From contig NZ_JAOWKY010000005.1 of NCBI RefSeq assembly GCF_025751435.1, positions 216,388 to 280,387 on the forward strand: a DNA stretch of 64,000 nucleotides, written 5' to 3'. Source of the DNA: Albidovulum marisflavi (GTDB taxonomy: Bacteria > Pseudomonadota > Alphaproteobacteria > Rhodobacterales > Rhodobacteraceae). Made by a program: the position numbers and the translations under genes. Positions 17,080 to 26,276 of this stretch are shown piece by piece (within the stretch, counting starts at the first letter, position 1; every line of letters starts with the position of its first letter). Under the pieces are notes generated by a model. It did not search any database. It was not told the origin of the DNA and saw only the letters and a program-made list of their open reading frames with translations.

Positions 17080-17116
17080 GCGCCCCCCCTGGGGCGTCTT
17101 GCGTGACGCGCGTCAC
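17080..17116. promoter_or_regulatory. Hairpin and 14-bp palindrome downstream of kdgK
   Basis: CGCCCC-CCCT-GGGGCG (17081-17096) can form a short hairpin on the minus strand just after the kinase stop, a possible terminator. Next to it GTGACGCGCGTCAC (17103-17116) is a perfect palindrome that could be a protein site or part of the same structure. No function is assigned. Confidence 0.3.
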
Positions 17117-17133
17117 ATTCTCAGACGCCCGGG

Positions 17134-18087
17134 TCAGATAAACGCGCCAACTGCTTTCCACGCCCCGCTTTCGACAAAGTCCCTGACAGCCCGCTTCGGG
17201 GCACGTGCTCCGGGGTGCGCGATCACGACACAGGCCAGCCGATGTCCCGCCTGGACGGCATCCTGCGGCGTTCCCCCCCGCAGACGCGACGCAAGATATC
17301 CGGCGTTGAACGAGTCCCCTGCGCCCGAGGTGTCGAGGATCGTTGTCGCTGGCGGAGTTTCAATGAAACCTGTCGCTCCGTTCGACGCGAAGAACACGCC
17401 TTCGCCACCGTTCTTGACGACCACTTCTGCGGCGCCAGCACCTGCATATCGGTCGATCGTCGCCTGGGGCGACGTGTCATTCCAAAGGTCTCGCTCGTCG
17501 TCGAAAGAGGGCAGGACGATGTCCGTCAGGGTCAACATGTCACGGGTGGCCCCGCGGGCCTGGTCGCGCGATGCCCAAAGCCTCGGCCGGAAGTTCGGAT
17601 CGAAAACGATCCTCGCCCCGCCCGAGCGTGCCGCTGCCAGAACTTCGAACAAATTGGCGCGTCCAGCCGGTGACAGGATCGCAAGTGTGACGCCTGAAAG
17701 ATAGAGGCAATCCGTGCCGGCGATCGCGCCGGATAGACTGTCCGTGTCCTCCGCAAGGTGCCGCGCCGCAGATTCTCCGCGCCAATACTGGAAGCTGCGC
17801 TCGACCCCATCAAGCTCGATCAGATAGAGCCCCATGGTGCGCGCCGGATCGCGCGCGACGCCAGAGGTCTCCAGCCCGTCCGCGTCAAGCAGGCTCAGGA
17901 AATCATCCGACAGCTTGTCGCTGCCGACGCGTGTGACGAATCCGCAGCGCGCAGCGTCGCCCAAGAGTTGCGCCATGTGCCAGATCGTATTGAAGGTGTC
18001 TCCGGCGAAGTTGCGCCGGTAGAGCCCGTCGCCCACTGGGGCGAATTCGACCATGGCTTCACCGATGGCTGCAATCCTGGGACGCAT
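17134..18087 (-). CDS. kdgK: 2-dehydro-3-deoxygluconokinase (PfkB family)
   Basis: A 317-residue ribokinase-fold sugar kinase. The N-terminal IAAIGEAMVEFAP and FAGDTFNTIWHMAQLL, the substrate-contact region RSFQYWRGESAARHL and the catalytic signature ILDTSGAGDSFNAGYLA (Asp base in GAGD) are those of KDG kinases. It phosphorylates 2-keto-3-deoxygluconate to KDPG, the step after uxuA in hexuronate breakdown; the KDPG aldolase is not in the window. It is last in a minus-strand unit behind the idonate-type dehydrogenase (15-base gap) and TRAP genes. Confidence 0.9.
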   Translation of the reverse strand: MRPRIAAIGEAMVEFAPVGDGLYRRNFAGDTFNTIWHMAQLLGDAARCGFVTRVGSDKLSDDFLSLLDADGLETSGVARDPARTMGLYLIELDGVERSFQYWRGESAARHLAEDTDSLSGAIAGTDCLYLSGVTLAILSPAGRANLFEVLAAARSGGARIVFDPNFRPRLWASRDQARGATRDMLTLTDIVLPSFDDERDLWNDTSPQATIDRYAGAGAAEVVVKNGGEGVFFASNGATGFIETPPATTILDTSGAGDSFNAGYLASRLRGGTPQDAVQAGHRLACVVIAHPGARAPKRAVRDFVESGAWKAVGAFI

Positions 18088-18102
18088 TCGCTCACCGCCC
18101 GC

Positions 18103-19149
18103 TTAACTGGTCTCGAAAGTCAGATGAACCTTGACCGACCGGCTGCGGTCGGCGGCGATCTTGAAGGCATCCGCCGCCCTGTCCAGCGGATAGCGTGCCG
18201 TGATGATCGGACGGACGTCGATGCGGCCGGAGGTGATCGCCTCGACCGCCGCGGCGAATTCCTCGTGGAAGCGATGCGTGCCCTGAACCCGGATTTCCTT
18301 GGCCACCAGCGCGTTGATCGGCATCGGCGTATCGCCCACGACCCCCACCTGGACCAGCGTGCCGCGCGGGCGAAGTGAGGCGATCGCGGACTTGATCGCG
18401 GGCGCGGCGGCGGAACATTCGAACGCGATGTGGAAGTAGCCCTTATCTTCGGCATAGCGGTCCATCTCGCCTCCGTCGCGGGCGACGTTGATGACGCGCG
18501 TTGCGCCCATCGTCTTTGCGACCGCAAGCACGGCGTCGTGCAGGTCGGTGACGACGATCTCAGCCGCCCCCGCCGAGGCCGCCGCGGCCGCGCAGAGAAT
18601 GCCGATGGGACCAGCCCCGGTGACCAGCACCCGCTTGCCTCGGATCTCGCCCGCCATGTTCGCGGCATGAAGGCAAACCGCCAGTGGTTCGGCGCAGGCG
18701 ACCGCGCCCAGATCGGCGTCATCCTTCAGGGGAATGCATTGGGCCGCATCGACGACGATGCGGTCACGGAAAAGGCCCTGCTCGTGCGGCAAGCGGATGG
18801 CCGATCCGTTGAAGCGCATGTTCAGGCAATGCATCGGCAAGCCCTCCGCGCAATAGGCGCAGGTGCCGCAAGGGCGGCTCGGGTTGATCGCCACCTTGAC
18901 GCCCGCGGTCAGCCCCGCGACGCCGCCACCCACCGCGATGACGCGGCCGGAGGCTTCGTGTCCAAGGATGATCGGTTCGCGAACGCGGATCGTGCCGATG
19001 CCCCCATCGCTGAGATAATGCATGTCCGAGCCGCAGATTCCTCCGGCGGCGAGGCCGACCACAACTTGCCCCGAGCCCGGTTCGCCGATCTCCTCGGTTT
19101 CGATGCGGAGGTCGTTTTGGCCATAGAGGCGGCAGACGCGGGTTTTCAT
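18103..19149 (-). CDS. Zinc-dependent L-idonate 5-dehydrogenase
   Basis: A 348-residue medium-chain zinc dehydrogenase of the sorbitol/idonate group. Catalytic zinc ligands are in GGICGSDMHY and ILGHEASGRV; the structural zinc cysteines are in CGTCAYCAEGLPMHC; the Rossmann site is VLVTGAGPIGILCAAAA. It resembles IdnD, which oxidises L-idonate to 5-ketogluconate. In this hexuronate locus its substrate may be idonate or another aldonate imported by the TRAP system. It lies between the TRAP large permease gene and kdgK. Confidence 0.82.
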   Translation of the reverse strand: MKTRVCRLYGQNDLRIETEEIGEPGSGQVVVGLAAGGICGSDMHYLSDGGIGTIRVREPIILGHEASGRVIAVGGGVAGLTAGVKVAINPSRPCGTCAYCAEGLPMHCLNMRFNGSAIRLPHEQGLFRDRIVVDAAQCIPLKDDADLGAVACAEPLAVCLHAANMAGEIRGKRVLVTGAGPIGILCAAAAASAGAAEIVVTDLHDAVLAVAKTMGATRVINVARDGGEMDRYAEDKGYFHIAFECSAAAPAIKSAIASLRPRGTLVQVGVVGDTPMPINALVAKEIRVQGTHRFHEEFAAAVEAITSGRIDVRPIITARYPLDRAADAFKIAADRSRSVKVHLTFETS

Positions 19150-19159
19150 GGGGCCTCGC

Positions 19160-20437
19160 TTACGGGATCAAGAGAGATGGCAGCCAGGTGGCAAGCGGCG
19201 GGAAGTAGGAGACCGCGAGCAGCACCAGGATGTTGGTCAGAAGGAACGGCAGGATCGCACGAACCACCGGGGCAAGCGGCAGGCGGGCGATGTTCGCACA
19301 GACGAAGAGGCAGACGCCCACGGGGGGGGTCGTCAGGCCGATCATGAGGTTCAAGACCGCGAAGGTCGCGAAGTGCAAGGGATCGATGCCGACCGCCTGC
19401 GCCAGCGACAGGAGCGGCACGAAAAGGATGATCAGCGCGGCGATCGTCTCCATGAACATGCCGACGAAGAGGAGCAGCAGGTTGATCAGCAGTATGACCG
19501 CGAACTTGTTGTCGGTGATGGAGAGCACGGCCTCGGCTATAGCCTGCGGGATGCGTTCGGATACAAGGATCCAGCCGAAGACATTCGCAAAGCCGACCAG
19601 GGCCAGGATGCCGGCGGCCGAAACGGCGCTGTCCGTGACGATCCGTGGCAAGGCGCGCAGCGGAAGTTCCCGGTAGACGAAAGCCCCGACGACAAAGGCA
19701 TAGAGGCTCGCGACCACCGCCGTTTCGGTGGGCGTCGCCAGGCCCGACAGCAGCCCGTAGATGATGAGGAAGGTCATCGCGATTGCCCAGATGGCGCCCC
19801 CGAAGGATCGCGCGACTTCGCCAAAGCCCTGCCAGGGCTGGTGCGGGAAGCCCCTGCGGACCGAGATGACATAGGCCGTCACCATCATCGCCAGCCCCAT
19901 CAGGATGCCCGGGATAGCCCCCGCAAGGAACATTTTGCCGACGGATATGCCCGACAGCGCGCCGACGATGATCATTGGCACCGAGGGCGGGATGATGGGG
20001 CCGACCGTAGACGACGCGGCGGTCACGGCGGCAGAGAAGTCGCCCGGATAGCCCGCCTTCTTCATGCCTGGGATCAGCACGCCGCCGAGTGAGGCGGCGT
20101 CGGCGACGGCAGTTCCCGTGACCCCGCCGAACAGCATCGATGCGGCGATGTTGGTCAGGCCAAGGCCGCCCCGGATCCAGCCGACGATGGCATTCGCGAA
20201 GCGGATGATCCGGTTGGTGATGCCGCCCTGGTTCATCAGGTTGCCGGCAAGGATGAAGCCCGGGATCGACAGGAGGACGAAGACGTCCATGCCGGCATAC
20301 ATCTTCTGCGGCATGACGACGACGGGCATCCCCGCGATAAGCAGGTATCCGAGCGACGAGAGCCCGAGCGTGATCGCGACCGGAATGCCGAGGGCGAGGC
20401 CGATGAGGAAGATGGTGAAGAGAATCGCCACGTCCAT
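19160..20437 (-). CDS. TRAP transporter large permease (DctM)
   Basis: A 425-residue inner-membrane protein with about 12 hydrophobic segments, the ion-coupled translocation subunit of a tripartite TRAP importer. Typical DctM features include MDVAILFTIFLIGLALGIP, the FGGVTGTAVADAASLGG block and SSTVGPIIPPSVPMIIVGAL. ATG 20437 begins the homology; the frame opens 20 codons earlier inside the small permease gene. The start lies four bases after the DctQ stop. Confidence 0.93.
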   Translation of the reverse strand: MDVAILFTIFLIGLALGIPVAITLGLSSLGYLLIAGMPVVVMPQKMYAGMDVFVLLSIPGFILAGNLMNQGGITNRIIRFANAIVGWIRGGLGLTNIAASMLFGGVTGTAVADAASLGGVLIPGMKKAGYPGDFSAAVTAASSTVGPIIPPSVPMIIVGALSGISVGKMFLAGAIPGILMGLAMMVTAYVISVRRGFPHQPWQGFGEVARSFGGAIWAIAMTFLIIYGLLSGLATPTETAVVASLYAFVVGAFVYRELPLRALPRIVTDSAVSAAGILALVGFANVFGWILVSERIPQAIAEAVLSITDNKFAVILLINLLLLFVGMFMETIAALIILFVPLLSLAQAVGIDPLHFATFAVLNLMIGLTTPPVGVCLFVCANIARLPLAPVVRAILPFLLTNILVLLAVSYFPPLATWLPSLLIP

Positions 20438-20441
20438 GAGT

Positions 20442-20936
20442 TCACTCCTCCTCGGGTCTTTCAGGCGTTCCGTCTTCGAGGCCGCCGAGCATGCCAACGA
20501 TCCGGAGCAGGCCGAAAAGAGCGAGGCCAGCCAGCATCAGCCAGACGGTAAAGTGTATGAAGTCCATGCGAATGCCGAGAGCTGGTGCCATCTGCATCTT
20601 GCCGATGGCCACGTATCTCCACGCATGCGGCAAGAGCCACGCGGCCAGACCCGCCGTCGAGACCGCCGCGAGAAGGCGCAGGAGCCAGGGCAGGCGGCCC
20701 GGAAGCGCCTCGCTGATGACATCCACGTTGACCAGATCGCCGGTGCGGAACGCAAGGCCGGCCCCGAAAGCGATCATGTAAAGCAGCGCGTAACGCGTCA
20801 GTTCCTCGGTCCAGACGGGCGAGGAGCCGGTGAGGCGTCCGACCACCTGCAGCAGAACCGCCGCCATCAGGATGGCGAACGCAAGACCGGCGCCGAGGCG
20901 CGCGACGAAGACGATGGCGTGGATGAAGCGGGCCAT
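20442..20936 (-). CDS. TRAP transporter small permease (DctQ)
   Basis: A 164-residue membrane protein with four predicted hydrophobic segments and the DctQ signature VWTEELTRYALLYMIAFGAG around residue 41, followed by RTGDLVNVDVI. It holds DctM and docks the periplasmic receptor. The acidic tail (PERPEEE) ends four bases before dctM. It lies 65 bases after dctP. Confidence 0.9.
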   Translation of the reverse strand: MARFIHAIVFVARLGAGLAFAILMAAVLLQVVGRLTGSSPVWTEELTRYALLYMIAFGAGLAFRTGDLVNVDVISEALPGRLPWLLRLLAAVSTAGLAAWLLPHAWRYVAIGKMQMAPALGIRMDFIHFTVWLMLAGLALFGLLRIVGMLGGLEDGTPERPEEE

Positions 20937-21001
20937 GTGCCGGTTCCAGGCTGCAATGCCAGCGCCGCGAGACTGCGGCGCTGGCGATTGAACGGTTGGT
21001 T

Positions 21002-21973
21002 TCAGTTCGCGAAGAGGCCTTCGACGATCGGCTTGATCTCGTCGTTGACATTGGCCAGGACGGCGTCCTTCGCGGCGGCCTGGAAAGCGGCGGCGTCGAC
21101 ATCGACGAAGGTCATGCCCTTCTCTTCAAGGAAGGCGCGGTCTTCGGCGAGCGAGGCGTTGAACAGCTCGCGCTCATAGGCCTGGGCGCGGGCGGCTGCT
21201 TCCATGACCGCGGCCTGATCGGCCTCGGACAGCTTGGCCCAGGTCGATTCCGCGATCGTCAGGTAGATCCACGACCGGACGTGGTCGGTCAGGTTGACGT
21301 GGCTCTGGACCTCGTAGAACGACGCGGAGCGGATCAGCGCCAGCGGATTTTCCTGCGCCTCGATCGTGCCGTTCTGCAGCGAGGTGAACACCTCGGAGAA
21401 GGCCATCGGGCCGGGGTTGGCGCCAAGCGCGGCCCAGACGTCGACGAAAAGCGGCACGTTCGGCACGCGCATCTTCAGACCGTTCAGGTCGGCGGGCGTC
21501 GTGATCGGGCGGTTCGAGGTCAGGTCGCGGGCGCCGCGCGCGAAATAGGCGATCGGGCGGATCTGCACCTTCTCGATGATCTGCTGCTTGATCTCGTCCC
21601 CGACCGGGCCGGAGGCGAAGGTGTCCATATCCTCGATGGTCTTGAACGCATAGGGAACGGCCAGAAGTGCCGCCTTGGGCGCCCAGTTCTGCAGCGATTC
21701 GCCGGTGATCGTCATGTCGACCGTGCCGAGCTGCATGCCGTTGATCAGATCGACTTCCTTGCCGAGCGACTCGTTGGGGAAGACCTCAACGGCGATCCGG
21801 CCCTCGGTCAGCGCCGAAAGCTCTTCGCCGAACTTGACCGAGGCCTTGTGCCAGGAGTTGTCCTCGTTGGCCAGGTGACCAAGCTTCAGCGTCATCTCTT
21901 GCGCCGAGAGCGGTCCTGCGAACACGGCAGCGACCGCCGCCGCAAGCGCGGTAAGCTTGAGATTGAAAGTCAT
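21002..21973 (-). CDS. TRAP transporter substrate-binding protein (DctP), probably hexuronate or aldonate
   Basis: A 323-residue periplasmic receptor. A Sec signal peptide (LTALAAAVAAVFAGPLSAQ) is cleaved near residue 25. The mature part has the DctP fold: LGHLANEDNSWHKASVKF, the conserved Arg in MRVPNVPLFVDVW that salt-bridges a substrate carboxylate, and FTSLQNGTIEAQENPL. Neighbours uxuA, uxuB and kdgK point to glucuronate, galacturonate or a related acid. The start overlaps the GntR stop by four bases with GGAGGA upstream. Confidence 0.9.
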   Translation of the reverse strand: MTFNLKLTALAAAVAAVFAGPLSAQEMTLKLGHLANEDNSWHKASVKFGEELSALTEGRIAVEVFPNESLGKEVDLINGMQLGTVDMTITGESLQNWAPKAALLAVPYAFKTIEDMDTFASGPVGDEIKQQIIEKVQIRPIAYFARGARDLTSNRPITTPADLNGLKMRVPNVPLFVDVWAALGANPGPMAFSEVFTSLQNGTIEAQENPLALIRSASFYEVQSHVNLTDHVRSWIYLTIAESTWAKLSEADQAAVMEAAARAQAYERELFNASLAEDRAFLEEKGMTFVDVDAAAFQAAAKDAVLANVNDEIKPIVEGLFAN

Positions 21974-22716
21974 GCGATTGTTCCTCCTTGTATGGGCGCA
22001 TTCACCGGCGGGGGCATGTCCCCGTCCGGCAGATCGAAAAACCGGGCATTGGCTTCGATGATTTGCGGCAGGTCCTTCAGAACCTCCCGCAGGTGAAAGC
22101 GGATGGCTGAATTCGCACCGGCGATGTCGCCAGCCTCGATCCGGTCAACCACGGCGCAGTGCTGCGCGATCAGGGTGTCGACGCGGAACTCGCCCAGCGA
22201 CAGGTAGCGGACGCGGTCCATCTGCGACTTCAGGCCTTCGATCTGCCGCCAGGCTCCAGCCTTTCCGGCAGCTTCCGCGAGGGTGCGGTGAAACAGGTCG
22301 TCCAACTGGATGAAGCCGTCCGCATCTTGCCGATCAAGCGCGTTCTGGCGTGCGAGTTGCGCGCGAAGCTCGGCGATCAAGTCAGGGGAGCGCGCATCGG
22401 CCAGGATCTTGCAGATGTCGGCTTCGATGGCCTCCCGCAGGAACCGGGCGTCCAGGACCGCGAAATAGCCGATCCGCGTGACGATCGTCCCCCTTTGCGG
22501 GCGGATCTCGAGAAGCCCCTGGTCAGCCAGCTTGATGAACGCCTCGCGCACCGGCTGGCGACTGACGTCATAGGTGCTCGCCACCTCGGACTCTGAAATC
22601 CGGTCACCCGGCTTGAGGTCGTTCTTGATCACGCGCTCCCGCAGGATACGCGTGACCTGCGGCGTGATTGGCGCCGAATGGTCAAGCTCCCAGGCCGAAT
22701 AGCGCTCGATCTTCAT
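21970..22716 (-). CDS. GntR family regulator (FadR subfamily, FCD domain)
   Basis: A 248-residue repressor with an N-terminal winged helix (residues ~18-85: ITPQVTRILRERVI, SEVASTYDVSRQPVREAFIK, LADQGLLEIRPQRGT) and a C-terminal all-helical FCD ligand domain with metal-binding positions in LDDLFHRTLAEAA and HFLR-like HLREVL. It heads the TRAP-idnD-kdgK unit and is divergent to uxuA, so it probably controls both sides in response to a uronate, as UxuR/ExuR do elsewhere. Confidence 0.9.
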   Translation of the reverse strand: MKIERYSAWELDHSAPITPQVTRILRERVIKNDLKPGDRISESEVASTYDVSRQPVREAFIKLADQGLLEIRPQRGTIVTRIGYFAVLDARFLREAIEADICKILADARSPDLIAELRAQLARQNALDRQDADGFIQLDDLFHRTLAEAAGKAGAWRQIEGLKSQMDRVRYLSLGEFRVDTLIAQHCAVVDRIEAGDIAGANSAIRFHLREVLKDLPQIIEANARFFDLPDGDMPPPVNAPIQGGTIA

Positions 22717-22738
22717 GATTCGGCATCCTCCCGACCGC

Positions 22739-22768
22739 TTGCTACCATACTTCCATACTAGTCAGCAA
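22739..22768. promoter_or_regulatory. Candidate GntR operator between gntR and uxuA
   Basis: In the 102-base divergent gap, TTGCT (22739) and AGCAA (22768) form the ends of an imperfect inverted repeat. Inside it CCATACT occurs twice (22745 and 22753), ending in the palindrome ACTAGT. Size and position suit binding by the adjacent FadR-type regulator. Confidence 0.4.
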
Positions 22769-22818
22769 TTACTGTCGATGCTATGAAGACCGCAAGGCTT
22801 CGAGTCGGGAGAAAGACT

Positions 22819-24030
22819 ATGGAACAGACTTGGCGATGGTTCGGACCGCAGGACCGCGTGAGCATTTCCGACGTTGCGCAAGCTGGCGCCACCGGGATCG
22901 TCTCGGCGCTGCATCATGTGCCGACGGGTGCCGTGTGGTCTCCCGAAGAGATCGCCAAGCGGCAGCGAGAGGTCGCGACGATGCCGGACGGCACGCCGTC
23001 GCAGCTCACCTGGTCTGTCGTCGAAAGCCTTCCGGTGAGCGAGGACATCAAGAAGCAGCAGGGCAACTGGCGGGCACATGTCGAGAGCTACCGCCAAAGC
23101 CTGCGAAATCTCGCCGCTGCCGGGATCGAGGTGATCTGCTACAACTTCATGCCGGTCCTCGACTGGACGCGCACCGACCTGGCCTGGCGGCTGCCCAATG
23201 GCGCGACCTGCATGCGCTTTGACCTGACAGACTTCGTGGCCTTCGACCTTCACATCCTGAAACGGCCCGGCGCCGAGGCGGACTATGACGAGGTGCTGAA
23301 GGACGCCGCCGCCCGCCGCTACGCCGAGATGTCGGCTGATACGGCCGAGCAGCTTGCCGGCAACGTGGTCTTCGGATTGCCCGGGGCGGCCGAGAAGTTC
23401 AGCCTTCAGGACGTGCGTGAACACCTCGCCCAATACGCCCGGATGAGCGAGGAGACTCTGCGCCAGCACCTGATCGACTTCTTGTCTGAGGTCGCGCCGT
23501 TGGCCGAGGAACTGGGCCTCAAGCTCTGCTGCCATCCGGACGATCCGCCGTTTCCGCTGCTTGGCCTGCCGCGCATCATGTCGACGGAGGAGCAGTACCG
23601 AATGGTGATGGACGCCGTCGACATCCCCGCAAACGGCATCACGCTCTGTTCCGGATCGCTGGGTGCGAGGCCGGACAACGATCTGCCCGGCATGATGGAA
23701 CGGATGGGCGACCGGGTCCATTTCCTGCATCTCCGCAATGTGAAACGAGAGACCGCCGACGTTCGTGGCTCCTTTTATGAGGCGGAGCATCTCGGCGGCG
23801 ACACCGACATGGTCGCGCTGATCGAGGCCGCGCTGCGAGAGGAGGCGCGCCGGAAGGCTGCCGGGCGCAAGGACTGCTCGATCCCTTTCCGCCCGGATCA
23901 CGGGCAGGATATTCTCGACGACCTCGGCCGCCGCGCGCAGCCTGGATATCCGTCAATCGGGCGCCTCAAGGGCCTGGCCGAGCTTCGCGGCATCATCGCG
24001 GCGCTTGAGCCCCGGATCGCTGCCGAATGA
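22819..24030 (+). CDS. uxuA: Mannonate dehydratase
   Basis: A 403-residue enzyme dehydrating D-mannonate to 2-keto-3-deoxygluconate. Family features: MEQTWRWFGPQDRVSISDV, the GATGIVSALHHVP loop, the LKLCCHPDDPPFPLLGLPRI segment and LCSGSLGARPDND, which together hold metal and substrate ligands; RPDHGQDILDDL closes the protein. ATG 22819 has GGGAGAAAG upstream and begins the homology; an in-frame ATG at 22783 is weaker. It overlaps uxuB by four bases. Confidence 0.95.
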   Translation: MEQTWRWFGPQDRVSISDVAQAGATGIVSALHHVPTGAVWSPEEIAKRQREVATMPDGTPSQLTWSVVESLPVSEDIKKQQGNWRAHVESYRQSLRNLAAAGIEVICYNFMPVLDWTRTDLAWRLPNGATCMRFDLTDFVAFDLHILKRPGAEADYDEVLKDAAARRYAEMSADTAEQLAGNVVFGLPGAAEKFSLQDVREHLAQYARMSEETLRQHLIDFLSEVAPLAEELGLKLCCHPDDPPFPLLGLPRIMSTEEQYRMVMDAVDIPANGITLCSGSLGARPDNDLPGMMERMGDRVHFLHLRNVKRETADVRGSFYEAEHLGGDTDMVALIEAALREEARRKAAGRKDCSIPFRPDHGQDILDDLGRRAQPGYPSIGRLKGLAELRGIIAALEPRIAAE

Positions 24031-25493
24031 GCCCGCGCCTGAGCTCTTTCGAAGGTCTTCCCGAAGGTGTCGCGGTCCCCGCCTACCGGGCGCAGGCGCA
24101 TCGACCCGGCATCGTTCATATCGGCCTGGGCGCCTTCCACAAGGCGCACCAGGCGGTCTATACCGACGATGCCCTCACCGCCGAGGGCGGCGATTGGCGG
24201 ATCATAGGCGTCAGCCTCAGAAGCACCGCGCCGGCCGAGGAACTGACGCCACAGAACTGCCTTTACACCACCCTCGAACGCGGGGCCGAAGGGACGCGCG
24301 CGCGCGTGATCGGATCGATCGCCGCCGCACTCTGCCTCCAGGGCGACCGCGAAGCAGTGCTGCGGGCGCTCTGCGACCCGGCGACGAAGATCGTCAGCCT
24401 GACGGTCACCGAGAAAGGCTACGGCATCGACCGGAAGTCCGGCGGCGTTGACATCGGTCACCCGGCCATCGCCGCGGACCTGGCCGATCCCGCCAACCCG
24501 CAGGGCGTCGCGGGCCTTTTGGTCTGGGCGCTTCATCAGCGGCGGGCGGCGGGCGTCGCCCCCTTCACGGTGCTCTGCTGCGACAACCTGCCGGAGAATG
24601 GGCCCTTGGTCCGGTCGCTGCTGATCGACTTTGCTCGGCGGACCGATCCCGAACTTTCCGCTCATATCTCCGCCGAGGTCGCCTTTCCGGCCACGATGGT
24701 TGACCGCATCACCCCGGCACGAAGCGACGCGACACTGCGGCTGGCGGGAGAGCTGACCGGACACGCCGATGCCGCCGCGGTCGAGTGCGAGACCTTCCGC
24801 CAATGGGTGATCGAGGACCAGTTTCCCACGGGACGCCCCGCCTGGGAGGCGGGCGGCGCGCTCTTCGTTCAGGACGTGCGCCCGTTCGAGGACATGAAGC
24901 TTCGCATGCTGAACGGCACGCATTCCATGCTGGCTTACTCGGGGTTCCTGGCTGGCCACAAATACGTGCGCGACGTGTTGGCCGATCCAGCATTGGCAAT
25001 CATGGTCAAACGCCACCTCGCTGCGGCTGCGGCTACGCTCGGCGATCTGCCGGGCGTTGACCTGGACGCCTATGCCGAAGATCTTGCCAAGCGTTTCGCG
25101 AACCCTCACCTGGCGCATGAGACGTACCAGATCGCGATGGATGGTTCCGAGAAGATGCCACAGCGCATCTTCGCCCCGGCCATGGAGGCGCTGAGACGGC
25201 ATCAGCCGCTGGACGCCTTCGCCTTCGCGACCGCTGCATGGATGCGCTACACGCTGGGGCACACGGAGGACGGCAAGAGTTATGGCTTGCGCGACCCCTT
25301 GGAGGCGAAGCTGAGGCCCGAAGAGGGTTCAGCGCTCTCGGCCGATCGCATCATGGAGCATCTGGGCAATGTTCCTAACCTCATTCCCCACGACCTCCGC
25401 GAAAGCGATGAGTGGAATCACGCAGTGCGTGAAAATCTGGAAGGCATTCTGAGGGACGGAATGCCCTCGGCTATCGCGCGGGCGGCTACTTGA
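24027..25493 (+). CDS. uxuB: D-mannonate oxidoreductase (fructuronate reductase)
   Basis: A 488-residue long-chain polyol dehydrogenase reducing fructuronate to mannonate with NADH. Seen: IVHIGLGAFHKAHQAVYTDD in the nucleotide domain, SLTVTEKGYGID, the DNLPENG segment, and the KLRMLNGTHSMLAY signature (around 290-303) with the catalytic Lys. With uxuA and kdgK it makes the core of hexuronate breakdown; a uronate isomerase (uxaC) is not seen in the window. Confidence 0.93.
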   Translation: MSPRLSSFEGLPEGVAVPAYRAQAHRPGIVHIGLGAFHKAHQAVYTDDALTAEGGDWRIIGVSLRSTAPAEELTPQNCLYTTLERGAEGTRARVIGSIAAALCLQGDREAVLRALCDPATKIVSLTVTEKGYGIDRKSGGVDIGHPAIAADLADPANPQGVAGLLVWALHQRRAAGVAPFTVLCCDNLPENGPLVRSLLIDFARRTDPELSAHISAEVAFPATMVDRITPARSDATLRLAGELTGHADAAAVECETFRQWVIEDQFPTGRPAWEAGGALFVQDVRPFEDMKLRMLNGTHSMLAYSGFLAGHKYVRDVLADPALAIMVKRHLAAAAATLGDLPGVDLDAYAEDLAKRFANPHLAHETYQIAMDGSEKMPQRIFAPAMEALRRHQPLDAFAFATAAWMRYTLGHTEDGKSYGLRDPLEAKLRPEEGSALSADRIMEHLGNVPNLIPHDLRESDEWNHAVRENLEGILRDGMPSAIARAAT

Positions 25494-25515
25494 CGGGACG
25501 ACGCCAGACGGGATT

Positions 25516-26276
25516 TGTCGCAAACTTCTGCGTTTGACCCGTGCGGGTCTCGGGCGGACATTGCCCTCATCCACGCGCACCGGACGGAGGCGGAACGATG
25601 ATCTCGTTCAAGCGCGCTCAGTATTGGAAGGAGGTAATCCTGTTCGCGGTGTTTTTCTATGCGCGCGACACGGGTGTCGCATCGGGAGCTGGAAGAGATC
25701 ATGGCCGGGCGCAGGGTTCGGGCCGATCACGCGACGCTTGACCGATGGGTCGCAAAGTATGCGCCGCTGATCGCCTCAAAGGCCCGCCGCCGGACAGCCC
25801 CGACTGACCGATCCTGGCGGATGGATGAGACCTGCATCAAGGTGACGGGTGAGTGGACCTTCCCTTGCCGAGCGGTCGACAAGCACGGGAAGACCCTTGA
25901 TTTCTTGCTCTCGAAGCGGCGCAGCAAGACGGTGGCGCCCAGGGTTTTCGCCCGAGCCCTGAAGATGAATGGCCGACCTCGGAAGATCGTTATCGGCAAG
26001 CGCAGAGCCAGCACCGTCGGCATCACCGCGATCAATCGGATGCCGAAGCGCTTCGGTTGCCCGATCCCGATCGAGATGGTCCGGATCAAACACTTGCACA
26101 ACATGGTCGGGCAGGATCATTGGACGATCAGGAAACGGATCCGCCGCATGCACGGGTCCAAATCCTTCCCGTCAGCTTCGGCAACGCTCGAGGGCATCGA
26201 AGTCGCGAACCTGATCCGCAAAGGCCAGATGCGCCCGGACCAAGAGTTTGATCTTGAGAGCTCTCAAGTAACATAA
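25516..26276 (+). pseudogene. IS6-family transposase pseudogene with one terminal repeat
   Basis: A terminal sequence containing TGTCGCAAACTT (25516-25527) precedes ATG 25598 and MISFKRAQYWKEVILFAVFF. The frame shifts near 25665 and continues to 26276 as SHRELEEIMAGRRVRADHAT, DETCIKVTGEWTF, then GSKSFPSASATLEGIEVANL. Besides the frameshift, two of the three DDE catalytic residues appear replaced: IGKRRAS where the family has I-D-K, and VGQDHW where it has V-E-Q-D-H-R. The first Asp (DET) remains. No matching terminal repeat is found at the right end, which runs into the stop of the neighbouring lyase gene. Confidence 0.8.

Noticed and set aside
25659..26276. Intact IS6 transposase gene
   Set aside because: The N-terminal part is in another frame and two of three catalytic residues are replaced, so it is a pseudogene.
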